In this document: positions 47,535-60,664 of the stretch, one piece after another
Numbering within the stretch: position 1 is the stretch's first letter
Layout of the letters: each line of letters opens with the position of its first letter
NCBI RefSeq assembly: GCF_031755915.1
Contig: NC_083385.1
Span: forward strand, 1,843,001-1,907,000
DNA length: 64,000 nt
Reading direction: 5' to 3'
Origin: Ziziphus jujuba
Taxonomy: Eukaryota > Streptophyta > Magnoliopsida > Rosales > Rhamnaceae
Notes under the pieces: model-generated
Database searches by the model: none
Told to the model about the DNA's origin: nothing
The model's input: the letters and a program-made list of their open reading frames with translations, nothing else
Program-made: the position numbers and the translations under genes

Positions 47535-50500
47535 TATATCATGACTTTGCCATACCAACATTAATAATTTAATTATATATGTGTACAATACATATATATG
47601 TTTTCTACACTATATATATATGGATATATATATATATATATATATATATGTGAGACTTATGTTAATATTATTATAAATAATGTATCAGGATTTAACACCA
47701 ACAAAGCAGAATATTCATAATATGAAATATATAAGAACATACTTGTATAAACAATCGTATATCAATATGAATTAAAAGTTATAATGAAGATTTTCTTTGA
47801 AGTAGTCAAAATGCAGGATTTTTCAAAAATAAATAAATAAATAAAAATGTAGGGCCATCATACGAATTAATTGCTTGGTATATGAAAAAAAAAAAAACGA
47901 TATTTCTATAAATAATATAGCTTTTTATTTGAGGAAAATATGAATAATATGGTTGAAAAATAATCTTAATACTTATACTACTGGTTTTAATGCCAGGGAT
48001 CTTTTGTATTTTCTATCTATAAATTAAGGTGGACTCTTTCTGAAAATAAAATAAAATAAAATAATTTAGGTAGAGTGCCAGCTACATAACTATCTATGGT
48101 CGTTGTAGAAAGAAACAAAATAAATTAATTTCCACATTCTATGATGATTCATTTGAATTATAAGAATTGATAAGAATTATGCACTGTCAATTCTTCATTG
48201 GTGAATACGTTACAATTAAACAACAGTTTGCAAACTTTTAGCCAATTAATTGAGAACTCCTAACTTTGCTCCAGATATTATAAAAAGTATATATATTATA
48301 TGTAAGTTGGTGACACAATACGGAAGTCTATAATTTGCTAGCAAGTTGTCGTAATGTCTGATTAGAAGGAGTCTCTATTAAATGTCGTATTATATATAAT
48401 GTTGTTGTTATAATTTAATCATATATTATATCAATGATTATATGGATTAGAGAGGTGGTGAGAATAAATGTGCAGTTTGTATAAGAGATAATATCTGAGA
48501 TAGCTTTATTTCTGCATCATTTTTATAAAAAAGAAGGGACTCCCTCATAAAAAATTAAAAAAAAAGAGGAAACTTTTTACATAAGATATTAATTTAATTA
48601 GTTAATTACATGGACCAATAGAAAAAAAGTCGTGTCCCCCACTCTTGCCGTGCCGTCCATAAGGCAGATGGTACCAGTTCAGCAGGACGCGGATTAACGG
48701 TAAAGAAGAGTACAAGTTCAGCATGCAGGACATAGATTTTAATGGATGCTTGTTTCCATTTCTGATTTATTATGTACTTTTTCCTTCGTATAATTTAGTG
48801 AATTTTTTATTAAAAAATATTTGAGTTTCGTGTTCATGTTATGACATTGATGAAGTTTTCAGATGATCCACTTCAAGATTAATTTAATTAGTATAATACT
48901 TCATTTTAGAAGGCGTATTCTAAATATTTAATAATATCTAATTTAAATCTATGGGAAAAAAAAAAAAAAAAACATAAAACTAGAGCAGTTTAGAGAATTT
49001 AAATATATACCACTCTGCACTTGAGTTCGAACTCGAAGATATAAGGACAGAAACAAATAGTACAAACGATTATGAAGTACATTTTAAACTGGCTAGTACA
49101 TAAGATCGATATAGGAGCTTCTAGAAGCTATACGAGCATATAAAATAAATACATACGGTGCATATAAGTAAGTTATACCTAATGTACTTCTTCTTATCGG
49201 CCACTCGTTTACAGCTAGGAAGTCTGTTTAACTACCAGACCGGTTGCTGATTGAAAGCCACCAACAATTTTCCATTTTAATTAGTCACAAATTTTTGTTT
49301 TAATCACATTTATCTTGATTTGCCGGTGAACAGTATATAAAAAATAATCTTAAATAACTATATCAAAATATGTATCAAATATGTATGTTCGTTTTTATCT
49401 TTTTAAAAATTCATTTATATATAATTAAATTATAATAATATATTAACAAATAAAATATTAATATATAATATTTAATATATTTTTTAACTTACATAAAAAA
49501 AAATTTTTTTTTTAAAACTACTTATATCCAATTTTACGGCTGTGTTTGACGTACTGAATTTGACAATTAATAAATATAAATATATATATATATATATATA
49601 TGTGTGAAGATCATTGAATATGTGAATATTATATATAAATTAACAAGTATATAGAAACTTTTTTAGTTTTGTACTTGTGCTTTTGTCGAGGAAAGAAAGT
49701 GTATTTAAATTTTAAACATACCTTTCATAAGAATAAAAACATACATACAAGTTTGTCTTTACAAAATATAAACATGTGTTTATGTTAGGGAACATTAAAC
49801 CCTATTAGTAGACTTAATTACCAATTTTCAGATGAAATATCGTAGAAACTAAGAATTATTCCAAGCTCTCCTATAAGAATATTTAATTGAAAACGGTAAT
49901 GCATATATACCTCAACTCCAAAATTGGTTTAGCGAAAAGCATGTTTAGGACCATGTGAATTTTTTTAATAATGATAAACTTATGACTAGGTAAAAAATAA
50001 TTTTTAATTGAAGAAGACCAATAGACCATGCACGGTCCAAGAAGAAGCATGCAAATGATCTAGTAATTAAGAATATACTTTTTTAATAAAAGAAAAAACT
50101 TGGAAGAGAAGGTAAGAATCTTATATTGGATTTTGATGTTAATTTGGCATGATGTGTACTAGCAGGTGAAGCGTAAGAGTCAGATCCCCCACTATATATA
50201 TATATATATATATATGAATTCTGTCTTTGCAGCCATTAAAAAACAACACGTTTAAAAATTTCCTAATTAGTCCCTTCTCCTGATAAGATTCTCTGTAATC
50301 AGACATTATACATGCATGTATCTATATTACTTTATCATTAATTAAATAATCTAACTGATTTAATAAGTTTCACTGTTTGCTAAATATTTTGTTGTTGATT
50401 TTGTTAATTAAGACAACTAGTTTTAAAAAATTAATTAATAAGCCTGAATTAAGAATTTGATCTCCTATCTGTGGTTAAAAAAAACGACAAAGAGAAAATT

Positions 50501-53219
50501 ATTCAGAGATATATATAAAGGACAGAGAAAACTATACATATATATATATACATATATATTATATTTAGTGTTTTTACAATGAAGATACAGACATAAAAAA
50601 TTATTGTAAACAATAATTTTTATTTTTAACTATATTTACAATTTTTTATGATATGAAAATCCACATGTTAGAATGTCTATGCATCTATATGATATATATA
50701 AATAGTGGCATCAATATTACTTTTTATAAGTGTATACGACATTGAATATATTACACAACATTGAAAAAACTTAAGATGCATGTGGTATGCGAAATAGATG
50801 TAGGAATTAAATAATTATTTTATAGGATTAATTGTTATGATGTTTGATAAATTTTAAATTTTAAAAATATTTATTTTAAAGAATAGTTCATTTCAAAAGG
50901 TTAGAATTGTTATTTTTCCATTTCAAAGTTTAATATTATTATTATATTTAAAACAAATTCAAATCAATATTGATTATCGTAAACGAAAAATACATAAATA
51001 ATTTTAAATTTTAACTTTTAATTAATTTTTATCAAATTTGATATTTTTAGTAAGAAAAATTTTTTTGTAAAGATTAAACATTAAACCTAATACAAGATAA
51101 TAACTAAATATCAAACATATCAATAAGAATATCTATTCCTTTTTTTTCTTTTCAATTCCTATGAATAGATATATTTATTTTATCAAAAATAACTATTTTA
51201 TATACTAAATATGTTCTAACATATGAAATATTTATCAGTACCCCAATTTAAAAAAGTATATAAAATAAAATAAAAATAATTATCCGTACATGTATTTGCT
51301 TATAAACTACGATTAAATTCCATTATCATTGTCAAAAGAGTTGTGAAAGACTAAAAATTTGATTAGCTCCAGAAATTATTTCATTTGTAGGTATACTGTG
51401 GGCTGCTATTATTCCTAATTATATATTAAAGTAAACAAATATATAACTTGAAGTCGTTTGAAAGTGAGAAGCAGTGGCTTTGATTACTACCACAAAAAAA
51501 AAAAAAAAATTAAAAAAATAAAATAAATAAATAGTGGCTTTGATTATATATATATATATATATTTTTTTTTTATATATATAAATTACGATCAATCGCTTG
51601 CAGGGGCTTCCTGGTTTAATCTCATTAGCCGACGGGCTCTTGTCATTTTTGAAAGCAGAAACTCAACTAACTCACTTTGACTTTAAACGCCCTATAATCA
51701 ACTTCACTATATACAATTCCAATTCAAAGGCTATTTGGTAGGTATTTTTTGTTTTTGTTCATTCTTTTATCTTTTTAGAAAGTATTTTGAGTGTTCTATT
51801 TGCCTTCTGCATCCATCATATAAAGAACCACGTAGAGAGGAAAAGAATACGAAACAAAATATAAAATATTATGGAACAAATTAAAATGAAAACGTAGAAA
51901 ATAGTAACCTAAAATAAAAAATAATTATTTCTTTTCAATTTTCAGTGTGCTTCCAAGAGATAAGTGAGCGAATCTTTTGTTGTCTTAATGATTAGTAGTC
52001 AGAATTAATGGGTATCTGTGTGTCTATTTGACAGTGTAGAAATGATGTTACTGGTTTTTTGACAGTTAATTCTCTTCCCAGCAATTTTAGTTATTTTGCA
52101 ATCCAGGAGATGGCCTTGTGCCATCATCCTTTTGATGGCTTAGTCATCGGATTTTTTGGGTTTTACACCTCACCTTGTAAGCAAAAACAAAAAAAACAGC
52201 CAAAAGCAAAAAGGCATTGTTAATTTGGGTTTTGGGGTAAATGCATTTTTTATTATTTATTTTTGGGTAAAATAATGCATATTCTATTTGATTTCCCATG
52301 CATCAATCAGCCATCATCCTTCACAATTAAGCAAAAATGATCCCATAAGTGTCACTTTGTCATGTGATTTCTAATTTTCTCCACATATTTCTGTATTTCA
52401 ATCAAATTGCCATAAAACGAAGCAACAAATTATATAAATCCTGACTACATGAACATAACTGGGTTTCTTTTTTAAGTTTCAAAACTGTGCCAACCACAAT
52501 TGTTATGAACGGCGAGTGAAGGATGAAACTTTGACTCAAAAAGATGGCAATGTTTTGGCATGAAATTTTCCACTATATTTACTAATTCCATATAAGAATG
52601 CTTAAATTTTCATAATTTCTCCAATTAATATTAGAGTTGCTGTGTCACTTCATCAAATCTAATTTGGTCTGCTCGAGAAAGCAATGACTTATTATCTATT
52701 AAACATCAGAAGTAATGAATTTTCAGGAAGAAATAAATTCAATGTTTTTTCTACTGTTGTCCAAGAGAGCATAGTTTTTAAAAAATAAAAATAAACTATC
52801 ACTATCATTCCATATTCATCGGCTTTAGGGTAGCGTCGCTACTTCTGGACTGAAAGTAAAATGCATAAGCTGATAATGCGGAGGCTGAACTCTTAGAAAG
52901 ACCTAACTCCTCCATTTCAATACAAATTGACATTTAAGCGAAAAGGTGTTTGACTGAGATACATACTGAAATTGTGCATAGAAACAGAATTTGGTTCAAT
53001 ATATAAAGAGTACTCCAGAAGAGAGAAAAAGAATTTCAATTATTGCATAGCTTCCTTAAGATAATATCACCTATTAATAATGTTATACAGCAGCTCAGCT
53101 ACATGCATGGAAGCAGTGATCAATCCTAAACACCAAAATTCTTTTTCAAAAAATAAACATTACATACTGCTACAAAAATAAAATCCGCCAAACTGTAACC
53201 AACTCTTGGTGTATCATCT

Positions 53220-56042
53220 CTAGTGAGGTTTTGCAACATAACCATCAACAGCAAAGTTTCTAGTGGCAGCAGGAATAGCTAAACGAATTCCATCGAGTTC
53301 TAGCTTCGCAATCACTTGACAACCCAGACGAGACCTGAAAATTTGCACATGATATATAATCAATCCAACCTAAATGACACAGAAAAAACAGGGTGTGATT
53401 TTATGAACTTACGTCTCTGTAAGCCCAAAAGCTAGATCCAACATATCGTTCTCCTCATCAGTTGGATCTTCTAACTTATTATAATGCTCCATGTCCTACG
53501 GCAACATTCTATTGTTAGCTCCCTATAATTCAGCTCGACTACATTTAGAAATTAACATGAATAAATATTCCAAAAGCACATTGGTTTATTGCGTATGATT
53601 GAACAATAACATACCATCACGATTACATGACATGTCGAGCAGGCAATTGAGCCTTCGCATGCTCCTGATATGGCATTTGAGGTAGAGCATTAGATTTAGT
53701 AACAAGGATTGAAGAACTAGAAGCACACTGACATTATAGTTCATCAATCTAATTTGTGCTCCAAAAGCAAAAAGGCTGCTCCACAAGGAGACAGAAAGAA
53801 AGATAAGAGAAAAAGGAGGTTCATCTCATCTTTGGAAACAGGGGGACATGCAAACAGAGAGTGTTTGTTTTCTTTTCAGTAGTCCATCAATAGCAATACT
53901 TAAAGAATGACTAAAAGCTTAGTAAATGGATTTTGATTAACAATTATTAGGAATTATATTTATTGATGAATAGATAAGGATAAAATGAAAAATGAAAAAG
54001 AAGCATCAGAAAATCCTTGCCTTCTAGTTCTATATCATTTTCATGAGCAGCTTCTAACATAGACATTCCAACTGGAACCTTAATGTGCTGCTCCTCTCCA
54101 TCCGTATCAACAAATGTCACAGATATCCTGAAACAAAATTGTAAAAAGAAACACCAGAATGTGAAAATTGCAATCCTTAGTTTGAGGAAATTTAGAACGA
54201 TGGTTTGTTCCAACAAGTATGCTCATGATTCTATTACTCAAAACACAACATTAACATGGCATGAATACAGAAAGCACCAGAACTAAAATATAAGCCAAAC
54301 TGCAGTAAATTTTGTGTAATAAACTGTTAAAGACCTCTAATCTTTTCCAGCTAATAATGAAACTGACTTTATGCTCATGATTCCATTACTCATAACACAA
54401 CATTAACATGGCATGAATACGGAGATCACCAGAACTAAAATATAAGCCAAACTGCAGCAAATTTTGTGCAATAAACTGTTAAAGACCTCTAATCTTTTCC
54501 AGCTAATAATGTAACTTACTTCACACAAAAATAATAAATTTTATGCTTTAGCTATTGCCCTATCATTATGGAACTTACTTCTCTTTGTGTTCAATCCCTT
54601 CCTCTAAAGAACCTTTTGAAGTTGTAGAAAAATGATGATACTTTTGAAATATGGCCCCAGAAGAGACCAAAGTTCGTGACTGCTTTTCCAACTGTCAACA
54701 TGAATCTTTAAATCAATAACTTATAACCAATGTAACTGATGTACAACTAAATTAACAGTCTGTAAAACATGTAGATACCATGTAAATTACATTAATATAT
54801 GACCATATCCGTACATTTCTTTATAGTCCCCAACTCGTTTGCATAAAGTCTACGCTATAATAAACAATTTCATAATGGCAAGTCATACTTCATATTTTCC
54901 TTTCAAATCAAAATGCCTTTGGCACACAAATAACGATAATTGAAATTTCCATACTATACTTTTGCTAAAAAATTGTAGTTAACTCAAGTTCTTTCACAAA
55001 TAACGATAATTGAAATTTCCAAACTATACTTTTGCTAAAAGATTGTAGTTAACTCAAGTTCTTTTTTTATTTATTTTTTCAACATTTACAATATAATTTA
55101 GATTTTAGAAAATTAACCTCTCTCAGGCACACAACAAGACCTCACTCTTTCATAAATGAATACAAGGGAAGGCTCAATTATAATAGAAGACAACTATCTT
55201 TTTATAATAGCTATTCACATGGAATATCTCAAGTGATCACCATGGCCTAAGTACAAGGATAGAGGTACCAGTGTTCCTCGGTTCTGAAGCACTGAATCCT
55301 ACATCAGAAAGTTAGTCCATATGACCAGTTCCATATTAAAATCTATAGAGCATAGGCTTTGTACCGTAAGAGCACAGAATTTGGTATTGGATAGAGCTGG
55401 ACCAATAAATGGGATCCGGGAGAGGAAAAGAAAATTCATACTCAGAGTACTCTAAGCACTTGCCTCTAACTTTTAAATGATGTTCTAAAGGAATTCAGCC
55501 TTACTGGAATACAACAGCATTCCTACAACTAAAAAGATTTGGAGCCATTACTGACCATTACAATCAAGGTGGATCCTAAGTTCCCAACAATTTGATCTCT
55601 AGCATATCTGCAAGGATGGTTTTTGTAACCAACCATAGTGAAGCAGTCATACTTAACAAGTATCTTAGGGCAGGTTTCCTTGTTGACATGAATTTGACTA
55701 AAATCAATGAAAGCAAGGCAGGCAAAATTTCCAAAAAAAAAGAAAAAAAAGAATTAAATGGTAAATTCATATTTGGAAGTTGAAAAGAACATAAGAACAG
55801 ATAACTTACCAGCTTTGGCAAGTATTTTCTACAAGGCCTTTGTATAATATATCCAGCTCTAGTTAAGCTCACAGTTTTTCCTGACAGAAACCAAAGCATT
55901 TGGGAGTGGTAAGAATGAGCAGAAGTCTTATTCAAACACGTTAGGCATCAAGAAAAAAAATTTACTTGTGCTCATGGGCATTACCTCTAGTAAGCTCTTT
56001 CACCATCCGAATTCCAACTCTTGACGGTTTAGGAAAAAACAT
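53220..56042 (-). CDS. MFDX: Mitochondrial adrenodoxin-like [2Fe-2S] ferredoxin
   Basis: 198 residues from seven exons: 56042-55985, 55880-55810, 54691-54579, 54127-54021, 53664-53615, 53495-53413 and 53334-53220. The phases agree, and the total is 597 nt. The N-terminus (MFFPKPSRVGIRMVKELTRG and more basic, acid-poor sequence) is a mitochondrial presequence. The ferredoxin domain starts ISVTFVDTDGEEQ. The four cluster ligands are Cys119, Cys125, Cys128 and Cys166 (GACEGSIACSTCHVIV and SRLGCQVI), the adrenodoxin spacing. In plants this ferredoxin feeds electrons to Fe-S cluster assembly and to the biotin synthase reaction in mitochondria. Intron 4 has a GC donor (GAAG|GCAAGG at 54020-54019). 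A 5' UTR intron (56579-56078) is likely. Confidence 0.93.
54219..54522. repeat. Tandem duplication, two copies of about 152 bp, in a ferredoxin intron
   Basis: The block starting gctcatgattctattactc at 54221 recurs at 54373 with few changes, through taagccaaactgcag, ttaaagacctctaatc and ttttccagctaataatg. It lies within the intron between exons 3 and 4. Confidence 0.9.
54925..55064. repeat. Tandem duplication, two copies of 70 bp, in a ferredoxin intron
   Basis: cacaaataacgataattg at 54925 recurs at 54995. The copies continue through ctatacttttgctaaaa and attgtagttaactcaagt with only a few mismatches. It lies in intron 2, between exons 2 and 3. Confidence 0.88.
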
Positions 56043-56632
56043 AATTGAAGCGCCTTACTTAAAATCCCTACTTCCACCTGAACAAATTCAGATGAAAATC
56101 AAAACCCACTGATATTTCTCAAAAGAAAGAAACTATAATAACAACTTTAGCATATGAATATATCTCAAACCAACGAGGTGTACTGATTTCAAAGGATTTT
56201 TTGCCCAGTTACGAATTAAAAAACGAAGCTTTTTTTTTTTTTTTTTCTTATTGGGAAAAAACAATAAAATAACGAAAAGAATTCATATAAAACTCAATCC
56301 CACCGAACTTTCTCCCAAAAAATAAAAATAAAAATAAAAATAAAATCAGAACTTTAATATGAAACAAGACTTCAAAGAGACACCATGATATAAAAGGATT
56401 AGATTTTCGCAGTCACAAAGTATAACAATAATAATAATAATAATAATAATAATAAGAAAATGTATCAGAATCCATTTGCTCTATAGATAAAAATGAAAAG
56501 GCACGTAGGGAATTAAATTCCCTATTGTTAACGAAAATCAATCGAAAACAAAAAGAAACCAAATAAACGAAGAACTAACCTTTACATATGAATACCTGTA
56601 CCTGAATGGATGAATACGGAGCTGAAGCCCAG

Positions 56633-56661
<29 letters not shown>
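56633..56661. repeat. 29-base poly(A) run
   Basis: A long homopolymer between the tRNA-Ala gene and the ferredoxin start, read as poly(T) on the ferredoxin strand. Homopolymers of this length are prone to slippage and length errors. Confidence 0.85.
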
Positions 56662-56663
<2 letters not shown>

Positions 56664-56723
56664 AAGGCGGCGAGGTACCAACTAGGTGAGCTTCCTGCTG
56701 CAGATGAAGAAAGCGGGAAAAAC

Positions 56724-56728
56724 AAAAA
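56724..56728 (-). terminator. Pol III terminator of tRNA-Ala
   Basis: TTTTT on the minus strand, three bases after the tRNA 3' end, followed by a second T5 (GTTTTTGTTTTTCCC). Confidence 0.75.
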
Positions 56729-56730
56729 CA

Positions 56731-56803
56731 TGGAGATGCGGGGTATCGAACCCCGTACCTCTCGCATGCAAAGCGAGCGCTCTACCGTTTGAGCTACATC
56801 CCC
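56731..56803 (-). tRNA. tRNA-Ala (anticodon UGC), nuclear type
   Basis: 73 nt without intron. The acceptor strands GGGGATG and CATCTCC pair fully, with discriminator A. The D-arm is GCTC-AAACGGTA-GAGC. The anticodon stem is CTCGC/GCGAG with loop TTTGCAT, so the anticodon is TGC. The T-arm is CGGGG-TTCGATA-CCCCG. The A box and B box (GGTTCGATACC) are intact. Upstream on the minus strand are a CAA motif (ACAACTCAAC) and AT-rich TATA-like sequence, which are typical of plant tRNA genes. Confidence 0.97.
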
Positions 56804-58640
56804 GTTGAGTTGTCATCATTAATTATATATTATATAACTAAAAAACAATTATGTAGACCACTTATTTAATCACTTAGCTCATTTTTGGAAGAAAACAAAA
56901 AATACTAAATTTAAAATAAAAAAGAGGCAATCATAACGTCAAGTTCTTAACTATAGACAATTACAGCCTTTGCTTGATTCTTAAAAAGAAAGAACAACAA
57001 AATGGAAAAAAAGAGTGAATTTTTAATTGGTGTGGGCGGCTAAAGGGTTGTTTGCTACCTGCCTTTGCTCATACACTTGGAGTTGTGATTATATGGAGTC
57101 CGAGGTGCCTAAATAGAAAAAATAGCATATGCACACATTTAAACTCGGTCTCATTGATGACTATACTTTTGTCACATTATTATCTCTTGGATCATAAAAT
57201 CCAGAACCTGATCTTTGATTTCTTTGTCCTTCACTTTGTGGACAAAGCACTACTGTCACATTGCAATGAACAAAATTAAGAATAATGCAGCCAAAAACAA
57301 CCTATCCCTATAAAATGATATTAGAGGATAAGATAATTGATACTCACTCATTTCTATATAAACGAATGCCAAGGAAAATGGGAAAGCAAAATGGTTCCAA
57401 CAATTTTATTAAAATGTTGCCCACTTTTGACTAAGTTATGAGCTAATGTATTCTTTTGTTTGGAAATATGATTGTCAAAGGTCCTAACTCCTTATTGTAT
57501 TCTTAAACATGTATTATTATGCTATCTTTCATCTCACTATATGTCCATATGTTCTGTAACATCGCTTAAATTGTGTACCTTTTTTTTTTTTTTTTTGTCT
57601 TTTTCTCGATAAAACTTAAATTGTATACTTGCTAGTCGCTACTACCTCATAATACTTTATTTTACAACTTATTAATGTTCCTTTTTCGGGAAGATATATA
57701 AATTACGTGAACAATTTTCCATATGCACCACCTATTTAAAAAAGGTAATCCTCGTGTATTTTCCGATCCTTGAACTATGAGAAATTTTCCACATTACTTT
57801 ATATTTCTCTGAAAGCATAAGCCACAAAAGGGCAAAAAATAAATACCAAATTTAATTTTACTATAGAAATAAATAAATAAAAAAAGTAGTGAAAATGACA
57901 AAAAATAAATTGTACATTATTTTTTGGGGTAAGGACTAGGGAGCACCACTTTTCTTTTAATATAAATATGAAAAAGAAATAGAAACCAAAATTTTATTAT
58001 TATTGAAATGAAAGAGAAAAAAAAAATGGGAAAAATGAAAATGGGAAGGGGAAGGGTGGGCCCACAAGCAGCGGGGGCCTACTGAGATTCCTAGGAGCAC
58101 GTGGATCCAAACCAAAAGCGCATTGGATACACGTTAGCGATGACACGTAATAAAGTTGAACAAATTCTTCGCTTATTAATTAATTATTAATACGCCCTTT
58201 ACTCTTCCATTCCAAGCCTCACATTTACTTTCTATGAACCACACCCAAAATCACATTAAACATTTTTATTTTCCCAAAACACAAATTTTCGAATTTTTTT
58301 TTTTTTAAAAAAACTAAAAAATATTGTTAAAATATTTGGGCTCCCCAAAAAATACTAAAATGACAGGTGACACAAGGTGTTGGTTTATAAAGTTTGTTTG
58401 GTTTGGAAGAAAAACCGAAAAAACAGAGTCCCAGCGAAAGCGCCGGTGAAGCGAGTGAGGAAGAGAAAAATTTTCTCCGAGAATTGATGACACAATGAAA
58501 GTAAAAACTCCAACATTGATTCCCAAAATTCGCTTTCGGATATATTTTTAGATATATTTATTCAAATTAAGTTTAAACTTAAAAGAAGAAGAACAATTAT
58601 ATAATATAATATAATAAAATAAAAACTAAAAACAAATACA
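56804..58640. other. Intergenic: LINE remnant and SAUR promoter
   Basis: It holds the RNase H remnant at 57388-57487, poly(T) near 57578-57596 and 58288-58304, and the promoter region of the SAUR gene on the right. No other gene was recognised. Confidence 0.5.
57388..57487 (-). pseudogene. LINE-type RNase H fragment (tentative)
   Basis: The minus-strand frame reads VRTFDNHISKQKNTLAHNLVKSG. This fits the end of the RNase H domain found in plant non-LTR elements and related plant proteins (a vRRQGNtvAHnLAK-type motif). The sequence on either side does not extend the domain without stops. It is a short decayed remnant at best. Confidence 0.4.
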
Positions 58641-58763
58641 GAGTTACTGAAAGATCTCCTTTCCTTTCTCTCTAATTTGGAGAGCTCGCTCTCTGTGATC
58701 GCTTCCGAAGCTCCTATGGCATTTCTTGTTCGAATCTGCTGCTGATGTTCTCCTCCTCTTCAG

Positions 58764-58792
58764 GTACGTTTCTATGCGTACATCTTCAATTC

Positions 58793-58823
<31 letters not shown>

Positions 58824-59809
58824 AGTATATGTATGCTCATAAATATATATATATATATATACGTAGAAATGTTTCGCTGGTTTGAATTCTCAGATTTATC
58901 CGATTCTTTTTCCTTTCCTGCATGCTACTGTTGTATGTTTTGGTCCATTTCATCGTTTTCATATGAATTTGATTGATAAGGAGGTTTGAGGGATCTAAAA
59001 GGATTACATTATATGTGCGGTAAAAAGATACCGTACTCTCAAAGTCACGGATCTTAACTGGAGAAAATTTTGGTTATATGAAATGGATTCACATAGAAGA
59101 ATGGATATTCATCGAAGAAAACCTATATATGTTTGCAATTTAAGTTAGTTCGATGTTTCTGGTGACGTACCGATTCGAATTTCAGTGATTGGTTGCCCGG
59201 AAATGTAAAAATGGGCTGAAATTTGAGGGGTGCGAATTGATTGTTATGAATTTGTAGAAAATTTTATGGGTAGGTAAAGTTTTGAAATTGATGGAGTTGC
59301 TATTTCATTTTTCTACGGAGTTTCAAGTATTATACGGGGGAACTAAGTCAGAGCTGGCTGAAATTTGGGTTCGTAAATTATCAAGTCAAAGTCGGAAGTT
59401 GGGTGTAAAATTTTGAGCATGAAGAGATCAAAGTCATGCAACTGCAAACAACGACAAAAAATTGAGCTGGTTTGCGAGGCTGAATTTCTTGCATTTGGAA
59501 GAGTAAAAAAAAAAATAATAATAAATAAAACAAAAAAAATTGGAACTTATTTTGTTGATTTGTTGTGAAATTGTTTCGCACACAACTCTGGTTTTGTTAA
59601 ATTGGATCCAATGAATCTGGATGGCATATCTATCTCTATCCTTAGTAGTTTGCAAAATATTGTCATAAATTATGTTTTTAAATAAGACCGATTCTAATTA
59701 CAAATATGGATATGCTAGTGGAAGAAGATCTGATGAGACTTTTTCTTCTGGAATCGGAAACTGTGAATTCTATCCTGGGATTCTCTTGACTAGTGCGATA
59801 AACCAGCAG
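58764..59809 (+). other. Probable 5' UTR intron of the SAUR gene
   Basis: CTTCAG|GTACGT at 58763/58764 is a strong donor after a CT-rich leader (58650-58763). An acceptor AACCAGCAG lies directly before the ATG at 59812. The region between has no open frame of note and carries (AT)n tracts. Inferred from splice-like sites only. Confidence 0.5.
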
Positions 59810-59811
59810 CA

Positions 59812-60664
59812 ATGGACGACAATGGTAGCAGCAAGTTGACCGGAATAAGGCAGATTGTTAGGCTTAGAGAACTCCTCCAGAAATGGCAATCTGTCACACT
59901 TGGCTCAAAGGGTAGTAGCCCAAGTAATGATCAAAGTCATGGAGGAATTTCACCGGCAATTAACAAAAGGTTAACAAATGTTACGAGTTGTGATTCGGAC
60001 GAGGAGAGTTGCCAAAGTCCCGAACCACCAGCTGATGTACCTAAAGGGTATTTGGCGGTTTATGTAGGGCCTGAGCTTCGGAGGTTCATTATTCCAACTA
60101 GCTATCTAAGCCACTCCCTCTTTAAAGTACTGCTGGAAAAGGCTGAAGAGGAATTTGGGTTCAATCATGGTGGTGGCCTCACTCTTCCATGCGAGATTGA
60201 GACCTTCAAGTACCTTCTTAAGTGCATTGAGAGCCATCCTAAGGGTGACCCTGTTGACACCTCCGGTAAACTATCTAACTTACTTTTATATCACTCTCCT
60301 CATTTGAAATTGAAGGGCAGGCATATGTTTAAAACTTAAAAGCAAGTTCTAAGATCCAATTAAAATTGCTAATAGTATAGTGTCCTTGTGTAGTTCAAGC
60401 ATAACTTGCTTTTCAACAATAACATTCTGCATATAGAGCACAGAGTTTTTTGTTAATTTGTAGGACATTTGGAGAATGAAGTTTTTTAATCACTCCCGGT
60501 TGAATGTATGGGTCATCCTCATTGATGTTGCTTTTTGTCCTTGATCAGTCTTGTATTACATAATGCAAAAGATTGCATTGTATTTATGGTTTTTCTGTTT
60601 TTCTAAGCTTTTGTTTTTTTCCTACTTGCTTTTTGCAGCTGGAAGTTCAGTCATTACAGAGTAA
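59812..60664 (+). CDS. SAUR-family auxin-responsive protein
   Basis: 159 residues from two exons, 59812-60265 and 60639-60664, with GT-AG borders and agreeing phase; total 480 nt. The N-terminal 70 residues form a variable, Ser-rich extension with [13 protein letters not shown]. The SAUR domain follows: [43 protein letters not shown], here split as [12 protein letters not shown] and the [11 protein letters not shown] region, then [25 protein letters not shown] proteins promote cell expansion by inhibiting PP2C-D phosphatases, which keeps plasma-membrane H+-ATPases active. Most SAUR genes have no intron. Here the last exon adds only eight or nine residues (AGSSVITE). Reading through the intron would give 175 residues, so an unspliced form is possible. 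Confidence 0.9.

Larger units (their letters stand above)
45350..53219. other. Intergenic, about 7.9 kb, no intact gene
   Basis: The left end is the RBOH promoter and 5' UTR. The rest is very AT-rich and holds (AT)n tracts, (AAAT)n runs near 46229-46260, poly(A) runs (45556-45588, 48957-48972, 51493-51508) and one protein-like remnant at 47283-47534. No LTR, TIR or tRNA structure was recognised. Confidence 0.55.

Noticed and set aside
49015..49050. B-box-like gagttcgaactcg
   Set aside because: Self-complementary short motif without a matching A box or flanking repeats.
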